Assembly (NCBI GenBank): GCA_963576735.1
Contig: OY755190.1
Span: 2,349,695-2,413,694 of the forward strand
Length of the DNA: 64,000 nucleotides
Direction of reading: 5' to 3'
Origin: Bedellia somnulentella
Taxonomy: Eukaryota; Arthropoda; Insecta; Lepidoptera; Bedelliidae
Every line of letters begins with the position of its first letter. Position 1 is the first letter of the stretch. The notes below the pieces were generated by a model. That model did not search any database, was not told the origin of the DNA, and worked only from the letters and a program-made list of their open reading frames with translations. Of this stretch, positions 20,762 to 31,592 are shown piece by piece. The position numbers were made by a program, and so were the translations under genes.

Positions 20762-21007
20762 GCTTCATTTATAGTGTTACCTTAACAATTTCGCCAATGT
20801 TAAAAGAAGTGTGCCTGAGAATGACTCCAGCTAAACAAAAAAAACAGACTTCAAAGTTGAAAAAGCAAAAACTAAAAAAATCGAAAAATTAGCACACAAT
20901 AATTCGAGTTATGATTTACATGGAAAATAAACAATCAAGTACCAAAAAATTGAGAAATAAGTTTTTATTTAAATTGATAACAGTGACTAACATAATAAAT
21001 AAAGAAT

Positions 21008-21139
21008 AAATAAAGGAAAGAAAAATTTCGACACGGGCGGGGATCGAACCCGCGACCTCGGGTAAACGCCCCGGACGCTCTGCCAACTGAGCTACCGTGT
21101 CAGTTGGCTGCCAGTGCGAAATTCTTCTATCCTTTATTT
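21008..21139 (-). repeat. Inverted repeat enclosing a tRNA-like sequence
   Basis: AAATAAAGGAAAGAAAAATT at 21008 is matched in inverse by AATTCTTCTATCCTTTATTT ending at 21139: 23-bp arms with two mismatches. The arms lie directly outside the acceptor ends of the tRNA-like body, so the whole 132 bp can fold as one extended stem with a cloverleaf head. Confidence 0.8.
21029..21101 (-). tRNA. tRNA-like sequence, probable pseudogene
   Basis: A 73-nt cloverleaf by length. The acceptor GACACGG pairs with CCGTGTC, the D arm GCTC/GAGC and the T arm GCGGG-TTCGATC-CCCGC are perfect, and the A box (TAGCTCAGTTGG) and B box (GGTTCGATCCC) are intact. The anticodon arm does not pair in the normal register (TCCGG against ACCCG) and position 33 is not U, so no reliable anticodon can be given. 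A functional tRNA is unlikely; pol III transcription is possible. Confidence 0.55.
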
Positions 21140-21296
21140 CGTTTACACGTTTAAGTAGTGTTTGCGTTTCCTACCTCCGAATTTTTTACTAATTCGGAAG
21201 GCCACTTGTCTACCTTTTCAGATAGAATGCAAATGTTGAAAACGCCTAACTATCACATAATTTCAATCTCAACTTCTGTTTTTATATTTATATGCC

Positions 21297-21500
21297 CGCG
21301 GGCGTTGTAAAGGATCTATAGGACATTGAGGCTTTTCAAGTGATTGTTGGGCGATGCAGTTGGTGACCCATCACTAATTACCTTTATTTAACTACCTTTT
21401 CCCTAGTATATTTCCAAAAGTGGATGAAGAATTACTTTCTCTGAAGAAATGACTACCCAATTATGGAATTTATGGCCGTTAGTACATACTCATGAATGAT
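21297..21500 (+). repeat. SINE-B, diverged
   Basis: Recognisable blocks are GGGCGATGCAGTTGGTGACCC, CACTAATTACCTTTATTT and TTTATGGCCGTTAGTA; the start and tail are worn. Confidence 0.55.
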
Positions 21501-22393
21501 TGATAGATGAATTTCATAAATTCAATCGCACCAAGTTTTATGTTCCTAGATACAAAAATGTCAAAAATCTCTTGATTAACTTTTATTTACTATATAAACC
21601 TCTTAGGGGTTGAGTTTCAAAAATCCTTTTTAATTTTTCATAAGATTCATGAACCAAACCATTTTGTACCAAGTTTCTGTGTTCAAAATGAGACTATCTT
21701 AGTGAGTACAAATACGAATAGTAGTTTGGCAATTCGGCGGCGGCGGCCCGGTGCTGCCGCCACTGACCGTTGGTGATAGCGGGAGAGCTTGCAGCGATTG
21801 CTCGGGAATATGGGGATGGTTAGTGGTGGATCAGTATTTCAGTATTTTCTCCCATAACTTCATCAATCAAAATATTTTCATTTATTTTAGTGACCGTTTC
21901 ATTTTTCGGTGCTAATATTGCGCGTTCGCACAGCACCTAGAAAAAAGCACTAAACTAACCTAACTGTTATAGAACTCCTGCCTATAAATATTTAAATATC
22001 CCAAACTAAACTATAAAAATCTATACGACGAACAAAGTGCACTAAACTAACCTAACTATTATTCAGCCTACTGCGAAAAACCTAAACTACATTAAATACA
22101 CATTACAATATATACATTATACAATGGTAGAAACCTAAAAACAAACTCACTTACCTGAGTATGAAATATCATCACGTCGTTGTAATAACGTTACAAAGTC
22201 ACTGAAAACACTATGCAGTGACCAGTGACAGTCACTACATTAGTATTGGGTAGCCAAGCGTGACTGTCATATCATTAGTATTTGGTAACCGAGGTGACAA
22301 AGTCACTGTGATATTTCGATGTTATTTTTAATTAAAATAGTATTTCAATAATATCGACATCTAAATGTGTCGAGACTTCAAGTTTATTGTTTA
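21501..22393. other. Unassigned, with local duplications
   Basis: A CGG-rich tract lies at 21735-21765. CACTAAACTAACCTAACT occurs twice (21947 and 22040). A degenerate tandem pair of about 60 bp with TGACAGTCACTACATTAGTA and TGACTGTCATATCATTAGTA lies at 22225-22310. No gene is visible. The end (22365-22393) belongs to a repeat split by the Helitron at 22394. Confidence 0.45.
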
Positions 22394-23304
22394 CTAGCTG
22401 ACCCCACAGACTTCGTACTGTCAAAAGTGTAGACTTTCACGTCGTCAAACTGAAATATTTAACTGACCTGTTGAGGGTCTCTGTCATGCGATGAGAAAAA
22501 AGGTGTTTTTCATAGCGTCCTCACAATTTTTTCACTTCATAAGTTTTAAGTTTATAAGTATAGTAGTTTCGGCTGAGCATTGATTCTTAGTTAGTTAGTC
22601 TATTTAACCATTTTTTAAGAAAATTTATTGATCTTTTAATTTTTCTGGGATAAAAAGTGTCCTATTGTGTTAATTAGATCATTATCTGGCTTCCTGTAAA
22701 TTTTATTTTAAATGCGTTCTGTGAATTAGTCTTCATTCTTCATTCATGATTAGGCGCGTGTAAATTTTGTTACGGAGTAATTTTAAAATTGTATTATCTT
22801 CTAAGATGTTTATTTAAATTAAGTGATGTCAAGGACAATTTTGTTCTCAATTAAATACTCTCAATCAACAACATATTTATTTGGATAAAGATTAATATTA
22901 TGTTGATAAAACATTATGGCAATTATGCATTAAATTCGACCAAATTTATTTACCATAAAAATGGTTATAGTAAGTGAAACTTAAAAGTTAGACATATACT
23001 GTCGCGGGCATTTTTTTAGATCATTTAAAGAGAAATAATTCTTTAATACGTTTTTTTGGGTAACTTAAACCGTTTACGCAGCGCACACATAGGAAGTCTT
23101 AGTATGAATAATTATCCCCATTTTTGCAACATTATACGCTGATAGTTTGCTCCTGTTGGTCGCAGCGTGATGATATATAGCCTAAAACCTTCCTCAATAA
23201 ATGGACTATCCAACACAAAAAGAATTTTTCAATTTCATTGGGTAGTTCCTGAGATCCTAGCGTTCAAACAAACAAACTCTTCAGCTTTATATTATTAGTA
23301 TAGA
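22394..23304 (-). mobile_element. Helitron family A, copy 1 (911 bp)
   Basis: On the minus strand it begins TCTATACTAATA and ends GGGGTCAGCTAG, the TC...CTAG termini of lepidopteran Helitrons, inserted between A and T without duplication. It has no Rep/helicase coding capacity. Copy 2 is at 37398-38424. The flanks GTTTA and TTAGATGTTACAG match an unoccupied copy of the same repeat at 35974-36015. Confidence 0.85.
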
Positions 23305-23966
23305 TTAGATGTTACAGATTTTGGATTTACATCGACAATCGACATCTAAATGTGTCGAGACTTCAGTACACTACACACACCATCATTGGACATTAATAAA
23401 AGTCTGCTCCTAAATTAACAACAGACTCTAAAAAAATATTAGCAAAATTGAAAATCATTTTACTGCATTTTCAACAATATTTTAAAAACTATCGAAAAAG
23501 TTTATATACTGGATCATGGAAGAAATCATACCGCGATGTAGAAATTCTACTACCAGCGCCATCTAGTCGAAGTTTTAGTAAACATAGCGAAGTCAGTGCA
23601 ATGAATGAATATCTTGATTTGGCCATCGCTATGAACACAATCTTTTAGAAACAATACGAGTAATAGTAGTGTTTAATATGTATTAAATTTGTAATTTAGC
23701 CCGTCAGCGTGGGATGCGAAACGTTCTCTCTGGAGCTTTTCTTCCAGTTTGACTACGACTTCGCAAAGTTGGATTTTCCGATTGTATTTTTTTTTTAGTC
23801 TCTCTGTATATTTATTAACTGGAGAGTATTAATTTGGAATACGTTAAAAAGATTCACTATTGTTTTAAATATTTCATTTTATTATGAGTAAATAAGTAAA
23901 TAAACATAAATTCTTTTCGGTGACATAATTTAATTTTGATTTAGATTCAAAAACCTGAAAAAAAAT
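23305..23966. other. Host repeat remnant and unassigned sequence
   Basis: TAGATGTTACAGATTTTGGA (23307) and AGAAATCATACCGCGATGTA (23522) also occur in this order at 35997-36055, marking an older repeat into which Helitron A went. CATCTAAATGTGTCGAGACT occurs at 22359 and again at 23345, so part of that repeat is duplicated. No gene is seen. Confidence 0.5.
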
Positions 23967-24221
23967 TGCTGTGTAGTGTCGGCTTAGAATAGCACTACCC
24001 CATTTCTTCCGGTGCCGGTGGGTATACGTAAGAGGCGACTAACGGTAGTGGGGCTTTTAAGGGATTTTTGGGCGTTGCGGTTGGAGACCCATCACCAACA
24101 ACCTTTATTGTACCATCTTTTCCCCACTCAACTTTCCAAACGTGGCTGAGGAATTTCGAATTCCTTAGCTCTGGCTACTCCTTCGAGTGATTTAAAGCCG
24201 TGAGTATATGTATGTATGTAT
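23967..24221 (+). repeat. SINE-B, full length
   Basis: Starts GCTGTGTAGTGTCGGCTTAG; GGTTGGAGACCC at about 24079; ends GTGAGTATATGTATGTATG. A short duplication CGGTGCCGGTG is near the start. Confidence 0.85.
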
Positions 24222-24495
24222 GAAAAAAATACTTTTGAAGCACTCATAATTTTAACTGAATTGAAGAGTGCTTCATCAGTGAATTATCATTCAGTGAATC
24301 ATCTGATTTTTTCGAAAAAATGGGATGAACCTATGAAATTATTATATTGTCCCTGATACTCGATACGCGAGCAAATTTTGATTTAAACGTTTAAAGAATC
24401 GGTTATATGATAAGTATCCTCCTATAGATGACTCCTAGGATTTTCAAAATAGACTGTATATTACACAATCGCAAACACACACACAAACATACATT

Positions 24496-24531
<36 letters not shown>

Positions 24532-24865
24532 TACATACTAACTTACACATACATTTGAAGATGCAAAAGCATGCAATTGATTACAATCTACATGTATTAA
24601 ACTTAAGTTTTCCATTTAATGTAATTAAAATTAACTTATAGTTCTCTCTTTTAGAGAACTTGTGCTATTGGTTGATCTCTTTCTTTTTGTACACAAAAAG
24701 ACTTTTTGTGTAACTTTTAGTTTATAAACATATTTTTTAAGAAGCTGAAATGATTGTGAGCCAACTTTATGGGTTGAGCAAAATACTTATCCTAAGTTTA
24801 CAGGGCTTTGCCCTTTTTATTAGGGAGTATGAAACTCAATTTGTTGTACCTTTTTTCAATAAATA

Positions 24866-24896
<31 letters not shown>

Positions 24897-24905
24897 GTTA
24901 TTCTA
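24222..24905. other. Unassigned stretch containing two microsatellites
   Basis: Besides the AC tract, an ATT trinucleotide repeat lies at 24867-24896 directly before the next SINE-B. No gene or other repeat is recognised. Confidence 0.5.
24475..24535. repeat. AC/ACAT microsatellite
   Basis: Mostly uninterrupted AC dinucleotides at 24500-24526, followed by ACAT units. Confidence 0.9.
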
Positions 24906-25155
24906 GGCTGTGTAGTGCCGGCGTCGAAAGTCTCAGCCCCTTTCTACCCACCGGTGTCGTAAGGGGTTACTAAGGGTATATAAGGCTTTTTAATTAGTTT
25001 TTGGGCGACTTGGTTGGAGTGGAGACCCATCACCAACAATACTTTATTTCTAACATCTTTTCCCTTATCAACTTCCAAATGTGGCTGAGGAGTTCCTGGC
25101 TCTGAAGCTCTGGTTACCCCTTTTTGGGATTTATCGCCGTGAATATATGTATGTT
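24906..25155 (+). repeat. SINE-B, full length
   Basis: Starts GTGTAGTGCCGGCGTCGAAA, directly after an ATT repeat; GGTTGGAGTGGAGACCC contains a 5-base duplication in the B-box-like element; tail GTGAATATATGTATG. Confidence 0.8.
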
Positions 25156-25540
25156 ATTCCTATAATTTATACGATTCTATAGACGAAATAATTATTAAAA
25201 CTGATTAAGTATTTTGGGAACGTATTCATTCCATTAACACGAAAATACATAGGTTTCCTATTTATAACATTAATAGTAATATTGAAAATTAGTATATTGA
25301 AAACGCCTTCACTGATAATAACTTCTAACAGGAAATATCGAGCTAATAACAGGTACCAGTATAGACACAAAGGAAACCAATAATGTCGGCGTAATCGATA
25401 GAAGTATTGTTAGTAAATAGTTTATATTTTGAAATTAAATTGAGCAGCAACCAAATAGAATAGATTTCTCTGTTTATATGAATTATTTCATCCATCGAAA
25501 CTCCTAAAAGGATTAGCTAGAGATTAGTTAAGGAAAATTC

Positions 25541-25670
25541 AACGATAAGGGTTCAAATCTCGGGTCGGGCCTACACCAATTCGACTTTTATAGTCATATG
25601 TGTGATTAGTTTATCAGGGTCGTTAAAGGTGAGGGAAATCCACATGGCTAAGTTGTACTTTGTCATATGA
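25541..25670 (+). repeat. SINE-A 5' fragment
   Basis: From GATAAGGGTTCAAATCTCGG (B box) to AGTTGTACTTTGTCATATG; the 3' half is missing. Confidence 0.65.
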
Positions 25671-25779
25671 CTTTTTGAGCGTTGAGACTGGAATAAACCA
25701 AGATATAACCGACGTTATTTCATTTATCATCTTCACCGATGTCAAATTCCAAAGTGCACTGAGGACTTTCCCATTATTA

Positions 25780-25945
25780 CACGTTCACGCCGTATATCCC
25801 TAAAGGGGTCGGCAGAGGTACTAATACTTCTGAACATCACGTGACATGGCCACCTAGTGTTCAGAGTACTTACGTTTTGCTTGGACAGTATACTTACGAG
25901 ATAGGAAGCAAGCATATCGCCGTTTTGTAGACATACACTGTTACG
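25780..25945 (-). repeat. SINE-A 3' part, half of an inverted dimer
   Basis: Contains ACGTTCACGCCGTATATCCC through CCGTTTTGTA; joined head-on to the full plus-strand copy at 25946. Confidence 0.75.
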
Positions 25946-26310
25946 ACGACGTGATAGCTCAATGGGTAGAACACCGGTTATCGTGTAAGCGACAAGTGTT
26001 CAAGTCCTGGGTCGGGCCTACACCAATTTGTTTTTTCTAAAGACATGTGTGTGGTTAATTTATCATGGTTGTTAACGGTGAGGGAAAACATCGTGAGGAA
26101 ACCCAAATGGCTGAGTTGTAATTAGTCATGTGACAGTGTAGTCGTACAAAACGGCGATAGGCCTGCCCCCTATCACGTGAGTACAATGTCCATGCAAAAC
26201 GTGGGTACTCTGAACACGAATTCACGTGATGTTCAGAAGCATTAGTACCTCTGGCCACCCCTTCGGGGATATTCGGCGTGAACGTTTATGCATTATGTAT
26301 TTTATGTTAC
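25946..26310 (+). repeat. SINE-A, near full length
   Basis: A box TAGCTCAATGGG and B box GTTCAAGTCC are present; the tail is GAACGTTTATGCATTATG. Together with 25780-25945 and 26311-26441 it makes an inverted array of three copies. Confidence 0.8.
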
Positions 26311-26441
26311 ACTGTTAACTCACCATTAACGACCATTATAAATTAACCACACATATCACTCTAGAAAAGGTAAATTGGTGTAGGTCCGACCTGGAATTTG
26401 AACCCTTATCGTCTGCACGATAAGCGGTGTTCTATCACGGT
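26311..26441 (-). repeat. SINE-A 5' part
   Basis: Contains the complement of the B box region (GGAATTTGAACCC) and ends GTTCTATCACGG; the 3' half is missing. Confidence 0.7.
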
Positions 26442-27327
26442 ATAAGACTTAAAATATATGATTGAACTTTAGTACCGTGCAACCGAGGTCAATATAATAT
26501 CATCAAAATAAAGTCTTCAATAGTTTATCATTCTACTCTTAATAACTCGACTGTTTAATAAAAGCAATTTTCTCCTTCATTTTTCAAACCAATTTCTGTG
26601 TATTGTAGCCGATACCATTATTGATTTCGTCTAGCCAAATTTACAAAATGTATTTGCCGAAAATGGACAATATTATAGAGGTGATAACATGTTATAAATC
26701 ATAGTGTGATGGTTGCTTACATACATACATACATAAATTCACGGCCATAAATCCTTAAAAGGTAACTTCAGTTAAATAACTTTTCTTATAACCGAAAAAT
26801 ATATACTGGCCCGACACACAGATTTTGTTAAATTATAAAAAAAAATTGGGTCATCTGATAAATTAATTAAGAACCATCAGAGGACGTGTAATTTTTCATG
26901 CATGGAACCGTCTAATGACTCATCACCAACAATTTTTATTTTACATTTCTTTTGCCACTCAACTTTCAAGAATCAAGTGACTGAATAGTTTTAAAATTTT
27001 TAAAGCTATGTCTATCTTTTTTTTTAGTATTTAAAGCGGGTTAGTATGATGCATGCATGTATGTTCTTTTTATACTAAAGCTATCATGTGTAGGATATAA
27101 CATTAAGGTTGAAGGCATCTTTGATGGTGCTGCTGAATTTTCTCTACCTAAAATAGAAACTTACTTCTATTAGAACTACCAGTGCTCGTTCTCATAACTT
27201 CTATGAATACTATGCATAATTTAACATGACAAGTGCATTGAAAATCATATGGTTTCTCAACATTATCAAAATTTCTAAGGATAGATGAACTGGAAATAGA
27301 AACCAAATTATCAATTTAGATATGAAA
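26442..27327. other. Mostly unassigned; worn SINE-B pieces
   Basis: CATACATACATACATAAATTCACGG at 26720-26745 (in part) looks like a minus-strand SINE-B tail, and 26900-27063 like a heavily mutated plus-strand copy. No gene is seen. Confidence 0.4.
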
Positions 27328-27701
27328 ACAACCGTGATAGCCCAGTGGGTAGAATACTCGGTTATCGTGCAAACGACTAGTGTTCAAATCCTGGGTCGGG
27401 CCTACACCAATTTGTCTTTTCTAAAGACATATGTGTGGTTAATTTATCATGGTTGTTAACGGTGAGGGAAAACGTCGTGAGGAAACCCACATGGCTGAGT
27501 TGTACTGAGTCATGTGACAGTGTATTCGTACAAAACGGCGATAGGCCTGCCCCCTATCACGTGAGTACACTGTTCATGCAAATCGTGGGTACTCTGAACA
27601 CCAGGTGACAAAGTCATGTGATGTCCAGAAGTATTAGTACCTCTGCCAACCCCTTCGGGGATATTCGGCGTGAACGTTTATGTTATCTTTTTATGTTATT
27701 A
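27328..27701 (+). repeat. SINE-A, full length
   Basis: Complete: A box TAGCCCAGTGGG at about 27338, B box GTTCAAATCC at about 27384, GGCGTGAACG end and TTATG-type tail. ATATGAAAA occurs on both sides (27319 and 27702) and may be the target duplication. Confidence 0.9.
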
Positions 27702-28069
27702 TATGAAAATTGACAAATAAAGACGGTTTAAAAGAACGCTATCGAAAATTGTAAGAATTAAGAGATCACTTTAATAAATAAACCAATCATTTTAGCATAG
27801 TTACGAGTATTGCGTCATTGGCATTTTTGGTATTTTTTGGCAGCTGAGCAGTCCCAGCATAAGGTGCTACCGGTAGCATTTCCTTGTACTGTAACATTGA
27901 AGATTCGTCTTTGAGCATTACATTACAATATTACCTCCGAGACTGACAAGCATTCGCGTGTAATTATAAAATCATTCATATAATCATTACAAGGTACATT
28001 GTAATGCTCGGTTCTTCTTCACTTATGTGATGCTCAAATAGGCAACGTTACATTGCACGCGAACGCTCC
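27702..28069. other. Unassigned, with weak inverted symmetry
   Basis: GCATTCGCGTGTAA near 27952 and TTGCACGCGAACGC near 28054 are nearly inverse, with further paired blocks between (TACATTGTAATGCTCGG against CATTACAATATTACC). Possibly an old MITE. Confidence 0.35.
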
Positions 28070-28320
28070 CGGTGTGGGAGCACCTTTAGAATTACATTCC
28101 CCATTTCATCCTGCGAGTGGCGTAAGAGGCGATTAAGGTAAGGCTACATTTTAAGGAGTTGTAGGGCGATGTGGCTGAAAGCCCAATACCAACGATACTT
28201 TATTTCTACCATCTTGCCCCTTATCAACTTCCAAATAAAAAGCCCCATATGCTTAGTCGCCTCTTATGACACCCGTGGGTAGAACTGGGTAGTGATATTC
28301 TAAGCCGGCACTACGAGTCA
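28070..28320. repeat. SINE-B inverted dimer
   Basis: A worn plus-strand copy (28080-28240) is fused at AAAAAGCCCC to the first about 80 bases of a minus-strand copy (28237-28315), which ends AAGCCGGCACTACGA. Confidence 0.65.
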
Positions 28321-28342
28321 AAAGTCGATACTCCTGACAATA

Positions 28343-28583
28343 TATCGCTGCTTTCATATTATAGGGGCACAATTCAAAAAACATGATTGTTGGGAAAATG
28401 CGTTTAAAGAGTTTTGAGCCTCTGTATTTTCACAAAATCGGTCATAAATAAATTAAACTAATAATAACAAAATCATATAACTTTATGAGTGCATGTCCAT
28501 TAAGCAGGAAATGTCCATATATTATTCAAACTCGAAATCTCAATTTTTATAGATGTGCCCCTACAATATGAAAGCAGCGATAT
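28343..28583. mobile_element. 241-bp MITE with 29-bp inverted repeats
   Basis: ATATCGCTGCTTTCATATTA at 28343 continues through TAGGGGCAC. It is matched by the complement of 28555-28583 with one mismatch. The interior is AT-rich and non-coding. The TAGGGG block recalls hAT-type ends but no target duplication is evident. Confidence 0.75.
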
Positions 28584-28599
28584 GGCAAAATGACAAGTA

Positions 28600-28655
28600 A
28601 TGCTCAGAATGGTTATGTACCTCTGTCTCCCCTTTAAGAATATACGGCTTGAACG
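28600..28655 (+). repeat. SINE-A-like 3' end, diverged subfamily
   Basis: AATGCTCAGAATGGTTATGTACCTCTG to ACGGCTTGAACG parallels the SINE-A end (AGAAGTATTAGTACCTCTG to GGCGTGAACG). A second member is at 36895-36955. These may be the 3' end of a partner LINE or of another SINE. Confidence 0.45.
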
Positions 28656-28917
28656 ATAGATCGATGACTAATTTTCACATTGTAAGTTGCCTGCTACTAC
28701 TAGAATAATAAAAAATAAAAGAATAAGAAAAATATTGCCATATATTTTTCATAAAACGTAATAAATGTACTGCTTCTCGACACAGGATAAAGAAAGTGAT
28801 TTATGATGGTCCTATGGAATATTTGTTTCGGTATCAACGAGGCAATAAACTGATGAAATATGTACTAAAACAAATTATAGACTTTATCTTGAATTTTATA
28901 TGTCAATATATTTATTT

Positions 28918-29085
28918 ATACATACATACATACATATACTCACGCCGTTAGATCCCATAGGGGTAGGCAGAGACTATAGATCACCACTTTGTACGATCCT
29001 GGCAAACCTCTCTAGCTTCGTTTACATCCATCAATCTTTTCTGAGCACACACTCTATTTGGTCCAGATGTGTCCTCGTGGTCGTA
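28918..29085 (-). repeat. RTE-like LINE 3' end fragment
   Basis: Tail CATACATACATACATATACT at 28918-28940, then ACGCCGTTAGATCCC and the decayed coding end. Its last about 45 bases align with the SINE-B 3' end. Confidence 0.65.
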
Positions 29086-29107
29086 TTTATTTATCAATTT
29101 ATTTATA

Positions 29108-29250
29108 GTAGCTGCGTAGTATCGGCTTAGAAAAGCATTAGCCTATTGCTCCCGCGGGGGGTATTTGGGGCAAATTAGTTATATTTAGCGATTCAGTTGC
29201 AGACCCATAACCAACAACCTTGTTTACATAAACCTTTAATTATTCAACTT
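29108..29250 (+). repeat. SINE-B 5' part
   Basis: GCTGCGTAGTATCGGCTTAG to ACAACCTTGTTTACATAAAC; its 3' half is replaced by the next copy. Confidence 0.65.
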
Positions 29251-29251
29251 T

Positions 29252-29487
29252 GCTGTGTAGTGTCGGCTTAGAATAGCACTACCCCATTTCTTTCAGTGGG
29301 TGTACGTAAGAGGCGACTAACGGTATTGGGGCTTTTAAGGGAATTTTGTGCGATGCGGTTGCAGACCCATATCCAACAAGCTTGTTTATATAAACCTTTC
29401 ATTATTCAACTTCAGAAAATAGCTGAGGAATTTCAAATTCTCAAGCTTCTCCTTTTTAATATTTTTAGCCGTGAGTGTATGTATCTA
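29252..29487 (+). repeat. SINE-B, near full length
   Basis: Tandem to the preceding partial copy. Both share the unusual CTTGTTTA.ATAAACCTTT segment instead of the common CCTTTATT...CCATCTTTTCC, so they form a distinct subfamily, probably duplicated locally. Confidence 0.75.
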
Positions 29488-29705
29488 CATTTGTATCAAA
29501 CATGCTACATTGAATACAACTAAATAGCATGAAATAACACCAAAGACAGGAACGCGACCATATAAATACGTATGTACAGAAAAATAATAAGATTTGTTTT
29601 CTTTATTTCCTTAAAATAACATTAAATTAGTGTTTCGGGGTGTTATACATAGTAACTAAAGGTACATGGCATTTTAAGTAATTTAGCCGATGTGGTTTAT
29701 ACCGA

Positions 29706-30027
29706 AACTCAAACGCACATGCCGTATATCCCCAAAGAGGTTGGCACAGGTACTGGAACTTCTGAACATCACGTGACATTGTAACCTGCTGTGCAGAGAA
29801 CACACGTTTTGCTGGGACAGAGTACTCACGTGATAGCGGGCAGGCTTATCACCGTTTTGTACGAATGCACTATCAGATGACTAAGTACAACTCGGTCATG
29901 TGGGTTTCCTCACGATATTTTCCCTCACCTTTAATCACCATGATAAATTAACCACACATGTGTCTTGAACTTCACCCGGGATTTGAACCTTCATAGTCTG
30001 CACGACTACTCACTGAGCTATAACGGT
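29706..30027 (-). repeat. SINE-A, diverged
   Basis: Recognisable from CACATGCCGTATATCCC to the complement of the A-box end (CTCACTGAGCTATAACGG). Confidence 0.75.
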
Positions 30028-30107
30028 CGGTTGTACCCATCACAATATATCTAATGTTTTCCCTCTTTGCCCCCAAAGTTAAGAACTCATTAGTCCCAAT
30101 ATACATA

Positions 30108-30361
30108 CAATCATACATACATACATATACTCACGGCTATAAATCCCTAGAAGAGGTAGCCAGAGCTAAGGAATTAGAAATTCCTTAGCCACTTTTGGAA
30201 AGTTCAGAGGGGAAAAGATAGTAAAATAAAGGTTTTTGGTGACGGGTCTCCAACCGCATCGCCTAAAAATCCCTTATAGCCCCAATACCATTAGTCGCCT
30301 CTTACGTACACCCACCGGAAGAAATAGGGTAGTGCTATTCTAAGCCGGCACTACACAGCAA
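30108..30361 (-). repeat. SINE-B, full length
   Basis: Tail at 30108-30130, CACGGCTATAAATCCCTAG, and the complementary start CTAAGCCGGCACTACACAGC at 30341-30360. Confidence 0.9.
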
Positions 30362-30364
30362 AAT

Positions 30365-30545
30365 ACTCCCAATATACTCACCAGTAGCCAGAGTTTGAGA
30401 ATAAGAAACTCTTCAGTTACTTCTAGGACGTTGGTAATAGTTCTCCAGTCGCATTGCCCAACGACACAACATTATCCAAAAATGTATAAAAGCAATTAAA
30501 TAGTGCTATTCTAAGCTGACATAACACAACAAAGTCTAAAGCTAC
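30365..30545 (-). repeat. SINE-B, heavily diverged
   Basis: Blocks AGTAGCCAGAGTTTGAGAAT, TAGTTCTCCAGTCGCATTGCC and GTGCTATTCTAAGCTGACAT keep the order of a minus-strand copy. Confidence 0.5.
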
Positions 30546-31160
30546 CTCTTGCTGCTTGGATTGATAGACGTAAATATAGATTAATAGGCACCTTACATTT
30601 ATTTGGGCTAATAATTATTATTTATTTTTTATTTATTTATTATAATCATTCATTAAGCATTTCACGCCTACCAAAATAAATTTTAAATAAATTGGCCACT
30701 TACCGGCTTATACGTATTGGTTTGGGCAGAAAACTCATTCAGAAAATCACCTGAATTCTAATGAATAACCGCTTTGAATACCTTTTGAAGTAATAAATGT
30801 TTTTAATTCGCCATATTTTATGGTTGACAAGGGGACTATGGTCCTTTTAATTAAATCGTATAATTTTTCAGCTCTGAATACCCTATTAATACCTTTTGAT
30901 TTGATATGGTACTTTCATGGATTTACATATTTTCAGGTAAAGGTTACAATATTTCGTGTCTGAAAATCAACGATTGTATAAATGACGGGAAAAGCACAAA
31001 AATGAAAAGAGCAACTTTATGTAAGCTGTATGTTCTCAAACGGATGGCAGAGGTACACTGCATACTAATAGAGTGCACAGTTGTCTCACATAACTTTTGT
31101 CCTAATGTCGGAAGTGTAATTTTTTTATTCAAATCATTTAAGATTTAGATTCTCATTAAT
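30546..31160. other. No gene recognised
   Basis: AT-rich. A pair of antiparallel 60-80-codon frames near 31000 has no recognisable features. Confidence 0.5.
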
Positions 31161-31413
31161 TGCTGTGTAGTGCCGGCTTAGAATAACACTACCCCTTTCT
31201 ACCCGTGGGTGATGGTAAGAGCGACTATAGGGGTAGGGGTATAGGGGCTTTTTAAGTGGTTTTTGGGCGATGCGGTTGGAGACGCGTCACCAAAAACATT
31301 TATTATTACCGTCTTTTCCCCAATCAACTTCCAAAAATGGCTAAGGAATTTCTCATTCCAAAGCTCTGGCTACCCCGTTAAGGGATTTATAGCCGTGAGT
31401 ATATGTATGTATT
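31161..31413 (+). repeat. SINE-B, full length
   Basis: GCTGTGTAGTGCCGGCTTAG start, GGTTGGAGACGCG (B-box-like, one change), tail GTGAGTATATGTATGTATT. Confidence 0.85.
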
Positions 31414-31424
31414 CCCATTAATGA

Positions 31425-31592
31425 AATAAATATAGAGAACTTAATGATATGCTCTTTAAGCGATTGTTTTTTTGCAAACCCATCACTAACCATCCTTTAA
31501 CAATCTTTTTCTTATTCACCTAAAAAAATAGCTTTGGAAGTAATTCTAATTGACCAGTTTGTGATTTATAGCCGTGAGAGTATATAAGTGCA
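31425..31592 (+). repeat. SINE-B 3' half, diverged
   Basis: Begins near GCGATTGTTTTTTTGCAAACCC and ends TTTATAGCCGTGAGAGTATA. Confidence 0.5.

Noticed and set aside
21029..21101. Functional tRNA gene
   Set aside because: The anticodon stem does not pair in the standard register and position 33 is not U, so it is listed as tRNA-like only.
24750..24962. 70-codon frame with an isoleucine run
   Set aside because: It translates an ATT microsatellite and the start of a SINE-B.
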